Source: Brevibacterium senegalense
GTDB taxonomy: Bacteria > Actinomycetota > Actinomycetes > Actinomycetales > Brevibacteriaceae
Reading direction: 5' to 3'
Assembly (NCBI RefSeq): GCF_000285835.1
Contig: NZ_HE978611.1
Span: forward strand, 7,989 to 62,517
DNA length: 54,529 nt
Shown here: piece after piece, positions 40,997 to 48,418 of the stretch
How positions within the stretch are numbered: the first letter of the stretch is position 1
Layout of the letters: every line of letters starts with the position of its first letter
Made by a program: the position numbers and the translations under genes
Notes under the pieces: generated by a model
Database searches by the model: none
Told to the model about the DNA's origin: nothing
What the model saw: only the letters and a program-made list of their open reading frames with translations

Positions 40997-41609
40997 CAGA
41001 GTCCCCCTCAGCATTCAGTTCATCAAGTACGTGCACGATTTCATCGAGTAGTCGCTCATAGCCGTGCAGGTCGTCGTCAATCGTCGCTCCGTAGGACCGC
41101 TGAATGGCCGCTCGGCGTGGAATGCGAGTGTCAAAGACGGGATAGTCAGAGGACCGCAACGATTGCCAGGTGGTCCATGAGTCCTTCTCCTGCTTGATGT
41201 ACTGCGTCAGCAGGAGCAGTGCAGGCGTGGTGCCGGTGTAGTGGTCCATCGTCTCCATCGCCCGCTCCACATCAGCTCCGCCAGGGCCTGTGACGACGAC
41301 GGCAATGTCAGCGGCCTCCACGGCGCGGGAGATGATCTGCGGGTCTCCCGGCGGAGTGTCAATGAGGACGTCTCCCCCGGCCTGCGTAGCTGCCGCTCGC
41401 GTGAGCCGGCGCTGATGCACACCGACGACCGAGTATGGAATGGGCGCCTCGTCGGCTGCAGCCTGGTCACTCCACGTGAGCGACGATCCCTGCGGGTCCG
41501 CGTCCCAGACTGTCACCCGCCGGCCGGCTCGCCTGGCGGCCTCGGCCAGGTACATGCAGGTCGTTGTCTTCCCGACTCCGCCTTTGGTGTTGATGACCGC
41601 AACGATCAT
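40989..41609 (-). CDS. parA: ParA partition ATPase
   Basis: 206 aa, size of type Ib ParA. P-loop IAVINTKGGVGKTTTCMYL, aspartate motif VTVWDADPQGSSL and VLIDTPPGD. With the overlapping RHH gene it forms a compact partition module for plasmid inheritance. The upstream region has several palindromes at 41648-41706 that look like parS/operator sites. Confidence 0.85.
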   Translation of the reverse strand: MIVAVINTKGGVGKTTTCMYLAEAARRAGRRVTVWDADPQGSSLTWSDQAAADEAPIPYSVVGVHQRRLTRAAATQAGGDVLIDTPPGDPQIISRAVEAADIAVVVTGPGGADVERAMETMDHYTGTTPALLLLTQYIKQEKDSWTTWQSLRSSDYPVFDTRIPRRAAIQRSYGATIDDDLHGYERLLDEIVHVLDELNAEGDSDG

Positions 41610-41647
41610 GACGCCCTCCTTTCAATGTGAGATACCATGCGAGCAGA

Positions 41648-41706
41648 ATAGCGTGATAGCACGATATAGAGCAAGCACGCAGGCGTGCTAACTGGATAGC
41701 GCGCTA
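41648..41706. promoter_or_regulatory. Cluster of partition-type palindromes upstream of parA
   Basis: ATAGCGTGATAGCACGATAT (41648-41667), AGCACGC-AG-GCGTGCT (41674-41689) and TAGCGCGCTA (41697-41706). Together they look like a parS/operator array for the RHH protein. Confidence 0.6.
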
Positions 41707-41976
41707 GTCCTCCGGCAGCGCAACGTCATTCAGTACGTCAATGTCAGCGACGCTGAGCCACGCGCCCCAGGTGGCAAGCCGCGGATCGGGAAGGTGCACG
41801 AATACGAGCCCCATGCGCGAGTAGCGGTCTGCACTGGCGACCCGGTACTCGACGCCGGTTTCCCATTCGACCCGCGCGCGCACCCGGAGTCGCGGACGGT
41901 ATTCCCAGTACCGCGGAACAGGATGAGCGTTGAGGATGCGCACACGTTCGGGAGGCGGTGGAGTCACTAGTGGCAT
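41704..41976 (-). CDS. Small hypothetical protein upstream of the partition operon
   Basis: 90 aa: MPLVTPPPPERVRILNAHPVPRYWEYRPRLRVRARVEWETGV, then HLPDPRLATWGAWLSVADIDVLNDV. Beta-rich and aromatic; no family recognised. It lies 11 bp after the stop of the membrane protein gene and its end touches the partition palindromes. Weak ribosome-binding site. Probably co-transcribed with the upstream gene. Confidence 0.5.
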   Translation of the reverse strand: MPLVTPPPPERVRILNAHPVPRYWEYRPRLRVRARVEWETGVEYRVASADRYSRMGLVFVHLPDPRLATWGAWLSVADIDVLNDVALPED

Positions 41977-41987
41977 GGCGCGCAGCC

Positions 41988-42701
41988 CTACTCTCCTCGC
42001 ATCACTTCACGGGACATGCACCACTGCTCCCAGGCCGTTCGCCGCGCCCATGCGTCATCAGCGTCCATGCCGCGAACCTCATCCGCCCATCCACCTGGAA
42101 GAACGAAAACTGCCCAGCGGGGACCACTCTTCAGCGCCCACTTTGTGTCTCGACTCACTGCAAGCCGGCTCACGGTCTCATCGGTGAGCACCCTCTGTCC
42201 GATCAACTTCCCGAGCGGGTCAAACCCACACACGCAGGCCCCGGCTGCCTGCTCGAAGGTGCCCTCCGACTGCATTTTCGAGTGCATTCTGGCGGCCCAG
42301 CCTCGGTCATCCCTGGATGGCGCCGGCGTCTCGACAACCCTGTAATCTCCCGGATGGTAGAAGTGCGCCGCGATGCCCCAGGACACAATCACCATCACAA
42401 TGATGACTCCCGCGATTATCACGGCTGGAACCTCGAATAGCGCCAAGATGAAGGAGGTCAAGCCGATCATTACCAATCCGAGCATTATCGTCATCCACCC
42501 GTTCGCGGCCATTCGACCCCGCAACTCCTCCACCCTCCTCTCCGGCTCCGACCGAACCCCCTCATGCATGGCTACGACCGCAGTGCCTCGCGGAGTGTTT
42601 TCGATCAGGAGCCCGTAAGGACTGCCTGCACCCTGCGGAGGAAGGAGGCGGACCCCTTTCATAGCTTCAGGCGCAGCGGCACCAGCCTCGCGATCACCCA
42701 T
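41988..42701 (-). CDS. Two-pass membrane protein, unknown function
   Basis: 237 aa. N-terminal cytoplasmic half contains RLLPPQGAGSPYGLLIENTPRGTAVVAMHEGV; two adjacent membrane segments follow (WMTIMLGLVMIGLTSFILALF; AVIIAGVIIVMVIVSWGIAAHFY), and the C-terminal ~110 residues are cytoplasmic (TFEQAAGACVCGFDPLGKL, PRWAVFVLPGGWADEVRGM). ATG 42701 has GGAGG 5 nt upstream; the ATG at 42737 lacks a site and lies in a palindrome. No family assigned. Confidence 0.55.
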   Translation of the reverse strand: MGDREAGAAAPEAMKGVRLLPPQGAGSPYGLLIENTPRGTAVVAMHEGVRSEPERRVEELRGRMAANGWMTIMLGLVMIGLTSFILALFEVPAVIIAGVIIVMVIVSWGIAAHFYHPGDYRVVETPAPSRDDRGWAARMHSKMQSEGTFEQAAGACVCGFDPLGKLIGQRVLTDETVSRLAVSRDTKWALKSGPRWAVFVLPGGWADEVRGMDADDAWARRTAWEQWCMSREVMRGE

Positions 42702-42741
42702 GATTCCTCCATCTCCTCCAGCTTCGCGCAGCTTCATGCTG

Positions 42742-42775
42742 GCATGCTAGCAAGCGAGCGAGCTATCACGCTAGC
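42742..42775. promoter_or_regulatory. Partition-type palindrome half-sites
   Basis: GCATGCTAGCA (42742-42752) and GCTATCACGCTAGC (42762-42775) share the core of the sites near parA. Located between the resolvase stop and the membrane protein gene. Confidence 0.5.
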
Positions 42776-43403
42776 CGACTCTCCTGTATGCGCCAACACC
42801 TCGGAGTGCGGTGTAGATCGTCTGGCGACTGACGCTGTACCGCCGCGCAACTTCCGCCGCCGGCACCCCCATGTCGATGAGCGCGCGGACCGCCTCGACG
42901 TCCTCGTCGGTGAGTGCGCGCTGCTTGTCGTAGACGCCGCGGGCCTTGGCGAGAGCGATACCCTCTTCCTGCCGCTCCCGGACCCTGGCTCGCTCGAACT
43001 GAGCGATAGCAGCCAGCAGCGTGAGGGACAGCTCATGCATGGGGGAGCGGTTACGGGCGACGGCGATCCCCTCGGACACGAACTCCACAGTGCAGCCCTT
43101 CGCGGTCAACTCGTCGACCAGTGCGTGAAGATCACGCGTGTCTCGGCCGAGTCGATCCAGGCTCGCGATCCGCACCGTGTCCGCTTCACGGACATAGCTG
43201 ATAAGTTCTGCCAGCCCTTTCCGCTTCGCTCGCGACTTCCCGCTCATGCGGTCCTCGAATACCCGGTCACAGCGACCGATGGCCTCGTACTGTCGAGCCG
43301 GATTCTGGTCTGCGCTGCTGACGCGCACGTACCCGACGACCTGGCCGCGCGGGTGCCCGTCAGAGTCCTCGGATCCTATGGGCAGTTCTGTCTGACTAGG
43401 CAA
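42771..43403 (-). CDS. Serine recombinase (plasmid resolvase)
   Basis: 210 aa. Resolvase/invertase N-terminal domain: GYVRVSSADQNPARQ (catalytic Ser29), DRMSGKSRAKRKGL, DRLGRDTRDL; C-terminal HTH VPAAEVARRYSVSRQTIYTAL. Likely resolves plasmid multimers. TTG start with AGGAGG 8 nt upstream. The Tn402-like element begins 40 bp upstream of it and may have separated it from its promoter or res site. Confidence 0.8.
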   Translation of the reverse strand: MPSQTELPIGSEDSDGHPRGQVVGYVRVSSADQNPARQYEAIGRCDRVFEDRMSGKSRAKRKGLAELISYVREADTVRIASLDRLGRDTRDLHALVDELTAKGCTVEFVSEGIAVARNRSPMHELSLTLLAAIAQFERARVRERQEEGIALAKARGVYDKQRALTDEDVEAVRALIDMGVPAAEVARRYSVSRQTIYTALRGVGAYRRVG

Positions 43404-43443
43404 AATTAGACCTCCTCTGACAGCATCCTGCCGCTGCGCCGCC

Positions 43444-44441
43444 TGTCAGTTTCAGAAGTCGCCTGCACGAATGCCAGAAGTCGTATGCACAGCACGGCGT
43501 TCCAGTTGCCTCAGCAATCGTTCGCTTGATGCGACGCCCGGCCTATTCGCCCAAGCACACCGAACGAGCATCCAGTTCGACCGTGATTTCAACGATTTCC
43601 CAACCGCGGCCGCCAGCGCGTTTCGTCTCAATACCCTGTCTCATTCGCTACAGTCTCAACTAGGCGAAACAGGTCGAGTTTTTGAGAAGAGGTACGGATG
43701 GCAAGTCTGGGATACGCGCGAGTCAGCACACTGGAGCAGAATGCGGACCTGCAGATCCATGCCCTCGAAAGCGCGGGGTGCCTGAGGGTCTACACCGACC
43801 ACGGCGTCAGCGGGACGAAGGCCAAGCGCCCGGAGCTGGAGAGACTGCTGGACAACGCCCGGGCCGGGGACGAGCTGGTCGTGTGGAAGCTCGACCGGCT
43901 GGGCCGCAACACCCGACAGCTACTCGACCTCGTCGACTCCCTCGAGTCCCAGGGCATCTACTTCCGGTCACTGACCGAGGGAATCACCACGACCGGACCG
44001 ATGGGCAAAGCTATGCTCACCGTCATGTCCGCGTTCGCCCAACTCGAGTGCGACCAGCTGGCCGAACGCACCCGGGCCGGCCTGGCCGCGGCCGCCGCCC
44101 GCGGCCGCAAGGGTGGCCGACCGACCGTCACCCCCGATAGCGAGAAGGTCCGGCAGGCCGGCCAGTACCGGCACGCGGGGCTCACTCCTCCAGAGATCTC
44201 CAAACTGCTGGGCGTCAGCCGGGCCACCGTGTACCGATACCTGGCACTGGTGACCGACGAGGCGAACGAGTAGGACCGACGGCGGCTGCTGTGCCACCCG
44301 GGACGAGGGCGTTTCGTGCAGGCGACTTCTGACAATTCGCAACGTTGCGCACACGAGTACTGAACGATCAGCGTTCAACAGCCTGACTGCACAACCCCGA
44401 GAACACGGGGCTGGACGTGCAGCCGGCTCCTGAAAATGACA
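43444..44441 (+). mobile_element. 998-bp Tn402-like element carrying only a resolvase
   Basis: Left end at 43444 begins TGTCAGTTTCAGAAGTCGCC; right end at 44441 reads TGTCATTTTCAGGAGCCGGC on the minus strand. Each matches the known Tn402/Tn5053 25-bp terminal repeat at 22 of 25 positions. Inside each end are further copies of the GAAGTCG-N-CTGCAC binding motif (near 43475 and 44317-44332). The only gene is a tniR-like resolvase; tniA, tniB and tniQ are missing, so it needs a helper. The stretch 43620-43690 with repeated TCTCA and CTGTCTC/GAAACAG motifs is a candidate res site. A second right end is at 1-58. Confidence 0.8.
43698..44273 (+). CDS. tniR: TniR-like serine resolvase
   Basis: 191 aa. 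GYARVSTLEQNADLQ (catalytic Ser10), DHGVSGTKAKRPEL, VWKLDRLGRNTRQLLDLV, and a C-terminal HTH LTPPEISKLLGVSRATVYRYL. It lies between Tn402-type inverted repeats, so it should act on a res site inside the element and resolve cointegrates. AGAGG is 6 nt before ATG 43698. Not closely related to the resolvases at 42771 or 49800. Confidence 0.85.
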   Translation: MASLGYARVSTLEQNADLQIHALESAGCLRVYTDHGVSGTKAKRPELERLLDNARAGDELVVWKLDRLGRNTRQLLDLVDSLESQGIYFRSLTEGITTTGPMGKAMLTVMSAFAQLECDQLAERTRAGLAAAAARGRKGGRPTVTPDSEKVRQAGQYRHAGLTPPEISKLLGVSRATVYRYLALVTDEANE

Positions 44442-44510
44442 GCCGCGGTGCAGCTCGCGGCCGTGCCGGAATCGATCGTTTTCGGCCTACTCGGCTCGCG
44501 GTGATGACCC

Positions 44511-44528
44511 TTACCTTCCGGATGGTAA
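44511..44528. promoter_or_regulatory. TetR-type operator
   Basis: TTACC-T-TCCGGA-T-GGTAA is an 18-bp near-perfect palindrome ending 9 bp before the TetR start codon, typical of autoregulation. The stretch 44442-44510 shows no gene. Confidence 0.65.
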
Positions 44529-44537
44529 CCTACACTC

Positions 44538-45068
44538 ATGCGCACCGATCCTCGCCCCGCGATCCTGGCGGCCGCCTTCTCTCAGCTCGACGAGGGGCGG
44601 GCGGTGTCTCTGGATTCCGTGGCCCGGAGTGTGGGGCTGACCAAGCCGGGGGTGATGTATCACTTCCCCACGAAGGAAGCTCTCATGCTCGCCCTGGTGG
44701 ACTCCGTTTTGGACCGCTGGGAAGAGGGACTGGTCGCACGCCTCGGGTCGTCACCGGAGGGCGCGGCCCCGGCCGCGCGCATCGGCGCGTATGTCGACTG
44801 GTCACTGTCCGGGGGGTTCGATGAAACCGACCTGGTGGCGATGAGTGATCCGAAGCTGCGCCGCTCGCTCACGCAGCGCTGGGCCGAACGTCTCGCGCCC
44901 TGGCTTGTCGTGCCCGATGACGTCGCCCCGGACGAACGCACCCGGTTGCTCGCCGCCCGCCTCCTGGCCGACGGCGGGTGGCTTGCTGAAGCCGCCAACG
45001 TCTCCCCTCCTACCCCCGGCGACCTGGCGCAGCTCCGCGCCTTCGCCCACAACCTCGTGAAGGACTGA
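44538..45068 (+). CDS. TetR-family repressor of the SMR efflux genes
   Basis: 176 aa. N-terminal HTH: ILAAAFSQLDEGRAVSLDSVARSVGLTKPGVMYHFPTKEALMLALV. The C-terminal part (about 80-176) is a helical ligand-binding domain with FDETDLVAMSDPKLRRSLTQRWAERL. Located 2 bp upstream of the SMR pair and preceded by a palindromic operator, it most likely represses the whole operon and responds to the exported cation. Confidence 0.85.
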   Translation: MRTDPRPAILAAAFSQLDEGRAVSLDSVARSVGLTKPGVMYHFPTKEALMLALVDSVLDRWEEGLVARLGSSPEGAAPAARIGAYVDWSLSGGFDETDLVAMSDPKLRRSLTQRWAERLAPWLVVPDDVAPDERTRLLAARLLADGGWLAEAANVSPPTPGDLAQLRAFAHNLVKD

Positions 45069-45070
45069 CT

Positions 45071-45418
45071 ATGAAGAAATGGCTCCTGCTTGCCGGCGCG
45101 ATCATCAGTGAAGTCGCCGGCTCTCTCGCCCTCCAAGCCGGCCAGGACCACCCGGCCTGGTACATCCTTGTGGCGATCGGCTACGTCGGCGCGTTCACGC
45201 TTCTCGCGCTCGTTTTGCGCGAGGGGATGGCCCTCGGGGTTGCGTACGGGATCTGGGGCGCGATGGGCGTCGCCCTGACGGCGGTGCTGGCGGCACTTCT
45301 GTTCGGACAGCCCTTGACCGGCGTGATGATCCTCGGCCTGGCGTTGATCATCGGCGGTGTTCTCACCGTCGAACTCGGATCGCAAGCGGCGCAGCGCAAG
45401 AGGGAGGCGAGCATCTGA
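45071..45418 (+). CDS. SMR multidrug efflux subunit 1
   Basis: 115 aa with four membrane helices. SEVAGSLALQAG in the first helix carries the essential Glu14 of small multidrug resistance (EmrE/QacE) proteins; GVAYGIWGAMGVALTAVLA is the helix-3 signature and LIIGGVLTVEL helix 4. Coupled proton antiport of cationic compounds. Forms a paired (EbrAB-type) heterodimer with the next gene, whose start overlaps its stop. Confidence 0.88.
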   Translation: MKKWLLLAGAIISEVAGSLALQAGQDHPAWYILVAIGYVGAFTLLALVLREGMALGVAYGIWGAMGVALTAVLAALLFGQPLTGVMILGLALIIGGVLTVELGSQAAQRKREASI

Positions 45419-45738
45419 TGGTCTGGCTCTTCCTCATCCTCGCGATCGTCCTCGAAGTCGGCGCGGCGCTCTCCCTGCGCCTCGCAACCGGCGGACGGAA
45501 ACTGTTCTACATCGCCGTCGTCGTGGGCTACCTCGGCGCGTTCTTCTTCCTCACCCAAGTCCTTGCCCTCGGGCTCGGCATCGGTGTCGCCTACGGCATC
45601 TGGGCCGCCTCGGGCGTTGCCCTCACCGCCGTGGCCAGCAAGTTCCTGTTCAAAGAACCCTTCACCTGGGTCATGGCGCTCGGCATCGCCCTCATCATCG
45701 GCGGCGTCCTCCTCGTCGAACTCGGCGCGGCCCACTAG
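45418..45738 (+). CDS. SMR multidrug efflux subunit 2
   Basis: 106 aa, four membrane helices: LAIVLEVGAALSLRLA (Glu13), GYLGAFFFLTQVLALGLGIGVAYGIWAASGVALTAV and GIALIIGGVLLVELGA. ATG overlaps the stop of subunit 1 (TGATG), as in other two-subunit SMR systems where the chains insert in opposite orientations. Substrates not predictable. Confidence 0.88.
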   Translation: MVWLFLILAIVLEVGAALSLRLATGGRKLFYIAVVVGYLGAFFFLTQVLALGLGIGVAYGIWAASGVALTAVASKFLFKEPFTWVMALGIALIIGGVLLVELGAAH

Positions 45739-45753
45739 CCTGCCGACGCGGCC

Positions 45754-45951
45754 ATGACCGTTGCTCGCACCCTCGCGGCTATTCGCCGCGCTCTCCTGGA
45801 AGATCCTGCCGTCGACATCCGATTCGTGGACGCAATCACCGTCGACAGTCATCTTCTGAGCACGCACGGCCAAGCCCTCATCCTGTTCGTACACCCACAG
45901 CATCGCGAAGTCGTCGACGAGCTGCGCAACGCCTCCCGCCCATTGGACTAG
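45754..45951 (+). CDS. Small protein, paralogue of the convergent gene at 45948
   Basis: 65 aa: MTVARTLAAIRRALLEDPAVDIRFVDAITVDSHLL, then ALILFVHPQHREVVDELRNA. It aligns along its length with the 67-aa protein encoded on the other strand at 45948-46151 (VRRLLHEQPELEVVFTDALTADSYL; VLFLHTAHRQLVDELRG). Family unknown. The alpha-beta pattern and short length suggest a small binding domain. Follows the SMR genes by 15 bp. Confidence 0.5.
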   Translation: MTVARTLAAIRRALLEDPAVDIRFVDAITVDSHLLSTHGQALILFVHPQHREVVDELRNASRPLD

Positions 45952-46151
45952 TGCGGTCGGCCGGGGTCATCACCGCGGCCGCGCAGCTCGTCAACGAGCT
46001 GGCGGTGCGCCGTGTGCAGGAACAGCACTGGGCGGCCGCTGCGCCCACTGTGGAGGTAACTGTCGGCGGTGAGCGCATCGGTGAACACGACTTCAAGCTC
46101 CGGCTGCTCGTGCAGCAGTCGCCGCACTTGTTCGGCCACCCGCTCAGTCAT
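45948..46151 (-). CDS. Small protein, paralogue of the convergent gene at 45754
   Basis: 67 aa. ATG 46151 is chosen because GGGAG lies 6 nt upstream; a longer start at 46190 lacks a site. Stop codons of the two paralogues overlap in CTAG at 45948-45951. Shared pattern: LL-x2-P-x3-V-x-F-x-DA-x-T-x-DS-x-L ... LF-x-H-x2-HR-x2-VDELR. The duplication is inverted and old (many substitutions). Function unknown. Confidence 0.5.
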   Translation of the reverse strand: MTERVAEQVRRLLHEQPELEVVFTDALTADSYLHSGRSGRPVLFLHTAHRQLVDELRGRGDDPGRPH

Positions 46152-46216
46152 CGAAACTCCCCCCAGAGCTTCCGGGAGCGTATCGGACACGTCCGCACCG
46201 CGGCGCGGGCGGATCG

Positions 46217-46498
46217 CTATCGCGCGATCAGGTGGCGACGCCGCCGGCCCCTCGCGACGAGCTGCACGACGATCAGCCCGGCAATCATCGGGACGGCGAA
46301 CAGGCCGGCCCCGATCAAGATGTTCTCGACCGTCAGCAGCTCGAACAGGGACGGGAACCGGCCCTCCTGGTGCGCGGCCTCGAACAGGCGAGTGAGGAAC
46401 CAGCCGAGCACTACTAGCCCGCCGATCACCACTCCCGCGTAGGCAGCAATCCAGGCGGGGTGCCCCTGGGGCAGCTCGTCGATCGCTTTGTCCTTCAT
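46217..46498 (-). CDS. Small two-pass membrane protein beside the transposon end
   Basis: 93 aa. MKDKAIDELPQGHPAWIAAYAGVVIGGLVVLGWFLTRLFE gives one membrane helix, and ENILIGAGLFAVPMIAGLIVVQLVARGRRRR a second with a basic C-terminus. ATG 46498 follows AGAGGA by about 8 nt. The transposon's left end is only 14 bp upstream (46513), so its native promoter has been displaced. No family recognised. Confidence 0.5.
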   Translation of the reverse strand: MKDKAIDELPQGHPAWIAAYAGVVIGGLVVLGWFLTRLFEAAHQEGRFPSLFELLTVENILIGAGLFAVPMIAGLIVVQLVARGRRRRHLIAR

Positions 46499-46817
46499 GT
46501 GATCCATCCTCTTGTCAATGTCCGAAGCCCGTTGCACAAATGCCCGAAGTCCTCTGCACGAGCTAAAGGAGCGCGCTGCCGTCACGCACGACGATAACCG
46601 TCACGCGGTCATAGGCAGAGGGCCAACCGGCCCAGTGCACGATCCGGGTCCGCGCGAGTAACACTTGATACTCACCGAGCCTCCGCCCACTCATGCTCAT
46701 CGGCATGCATCCATGTTCGAGTGCGCAGAGGCGTCGCGGCTACGCTGGGTGCCACACCCTCGCCCTCCCGCGGCTGAGGATGACCAAGGCAACTCCGTCG
46801 GTCTTTCCTGCGCAGAT

Positions 46818-47255
46818 TCATAGTCCGTGGGAGATGATTTCGCGGCGGCTGATGCGCCAGCCGGCATCCGTGCGCCTGAGTGTGTCGAGGTACTGCCCGA
46901 TCAGCACTGGCATGGGGCCGGGTTGGGTGTTTCCCAGCCGAAGGAATTTGCTGCGCACCTGGACCTCGTCACCGCGATCGGCGACGACCTCGCTATTGGT
47001 TGTGTGGTGGGACAGCGCAGGACGCGTCAGGGTCGACCGGTAGGTGTACGGGTCGTCGGCGCTGCCGGTCATCGCCTCAAGGACACGTTCCCTGCCTTTG
47101 ACGACGGAGCCCGGCTGACCGGGCGGGACGGCATGGGTGAAGTCGAATTCGACGTCTTCGGTGAGCACTTGAGCAAAGGGCACTGTGCCAGCGTCGAGGG
47201 CATGCCCGTACCGGGCGATGGTCTGCATGATCTCGTAGTAGTCCTCGAATCTCAC
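46818..47255 (-). CDS. SnoaL-like domain protein of the transposon cargo
   Basis: 145 aa. NTF2-like fold: FEDYYEIMQTIARYGHALDAG, FTHAVPPGQPGSVVKGRERVLEAM, then VQVRSKFLRLGNTQPGPMPVLIGQYLDTLRRTDAGWRISRREI. SnoaL-like dehydratase/cyclase type, related to aromatic-ring-hydroxylating accessory proteins. GTG 47255 overlaps the LLM stop (GTGA), so the two genes are coupled. Probably processes the product of the monooxygenase (inference). Confidence 0.7.
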   Translation of the reverse strand: MRFEDYYEIMQTIARYGHALDAGTVPFAQVLTEDVEFDFTHAVPPGQPGSVVKGRERVLEAMTGSADDPYTYRSTLTRPALSHHTTNSEVVADRGDEVQVRSKFLRLGNTQPGPMPVLIGQYLDTLRRTDAGWRISRREIISHGL

Positions 47256-48313
47256 CGCTGGCCCTGTTCGGTCTCGGCGGGTTCCGGCTGTGGCTTGAGG
47301 TCGAATGCCTGGGCGAGGAGTTCGTGAGAGCGGCGTCGGTCGGCGGGATCGGCGATGAGGTCTTGGATCATGAGCTCGTCGGCCCCGCTCTCTTCGACCA
47401 TCTGCTCCAGCGTGGCGCGCACCTCGTCGGGACTGCCCGCGACGAACTTGGGCCACTGTCCGCCGATGATTGTGACCGGCTCGTCCTTCTCGGTCTGGCT
47501 CATCTCGCGGGCGGCCTCTTCGGGGGTGGGGACCATGACCGCCCCTGCTTCCCGGCCGGCCCGGCGCAGCCGCGCGTAGTAGCCCTTGGGGGAGCCTGCC
47601 AGGTGCAGGCCCTCAGCACTGGTCTCACCCACGGCGACGTTGACCGCGAGGATCGCCCGCGGCGAGTCCAGCCCGAAGCCTTGGGGCTCGAAGCTCTCGC
47701 GGTAGTGGCGCAGAGCCGGGGCTGCGCCCGGCGGGTTGATGAACCCGGCGAAGGTGTAGCCGATACCCAGGCCAGCCGCCAGGTTCGACCCGTTCGGGCT
47801 GGACCCCAGCAGCCAGGTCTGCGGGACCTCGGGCACGGTGGTCATCAGCGGGTGCCCGGCGAAGGGATGGTCTTCGGGGAATGACTCATACAGCCAGGCC
47901 AGAGTCTCCAGGACTTGCTGCTGGTGATCGGCCTGAGCGGGGTGCTGGCGGTTCTGTTGCAACGCGGCATCGAGCACCGGACCCGCGGTGGCTCGTCCCA
48001 TGCCCAGATCGATCCGGCCGGGCGCCATTGCCTCCAACTGCTTGAACATCTCCGCGACCTTGAACGGGCTGTAGTGGTTCATCAGCACCGCGCCCGAGCC
48101 CAACCTGATGCGGGAGGTCGATGCTGCTGCCGCCGCGATCAGCAGCTCGGGATGGTGCGAGGCTCCCGAGCGACTCAGATGGTGCTCGGCGAACCAGACC
48201 CGGTGGTACCCCAGCCGCTCCGCGTGTCGGGCATTCTCCAGAGTGTCGGCCAGGGCGTCCTTCTCCGTGGTTCCGGGGGCGACCGTACCGAGGTCAACGA
48301 TGGATAGTTTCAC
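47252..48313 (-). CDS. LLM-class flavin-dependent monooxygenase
   Basis: 353 aa. Luciferase-like TIM barrel of the MsnO8-type: KLSIVDLGTVAPGTTEKDAL, HRVWFAEHHLSRSGASHHPELLIAA, RLGSGAVLMNHYSPFKVAEMFKQLEAMAPGRIDLGMGRA. Uses reduced flavin and O2 to oxidise an unknown organic substrate; the flavin can come from the reductase at 48898. GTG 48313 with GAGGAG 8 nt upstream; the ATG at 48352 would add residues without similarity. Divergent from marR. Confidence 0.82.
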   Translation of the reverse strand: MKLSIVDLGTVAPGTTEKDALADTLENARHAERLGYHRVWFAEHHLSRSGASHHPELLIAAAAASTSRIRLGSGAVLMNHYSPFKVAEMFKQLEAMAPGRIDLGMGRATAGPVLDAALQQNRQHPAQADHQQQVLETLAWLYESFPEDHPFAGHPLMTTVPEVPQTWLLGSSPNGSNLAAGLGIGYTFAGFINPPGAAPALRHYRESFEPQGFGLDSPRAILAVNVAVGETSAEGLHLAGSPKGYYARLRRAGREAGAVMVPTPEEAAREMSQTEKDEPVTIIGGQWPKFVAGSPDEVRATLEQMVEESGADELMIQDLIADPADRRRSHELLAQAFDLKPQPEPAETEQGQR

Positions 48314-48418
48314 AGCAGATGCTCCTCGACGTGGGTGGTGGGCACCACACAATGCTACGTGAGGTAGTTAGTTAGCCCAAACTTGTTTCTCGGTGTGGTT
48401 GTGGTTAGCGTGGCGAGC
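48314..48418. promoter_or_regulatory. Divergent promoter of the cargo operons
   Basis: 105-bp gap between LLM and marR. Contains GGTAGTTAGTTAGCC around 48362-48377, an imperfect palindrome-like AT-rich run likely to be bound by the MarR protein. No gene seen. Confidence 0.4.

Noticed and set aside
42771..44273. Large serine integrase for an integrative element
   Set aside because: Both recombinases are about 200 aa resolvase/invertase types without the long C-terminal domain of integrases, so an ICE is not supported.
43438..44446. Standard 5-bp target duplication GCCGC around the complete 998-bp element
   Set aside because: GCCGC occurs on the left but one base off the element end; the exact 5-bp match is between 43439-43443 and 59-63 instead.
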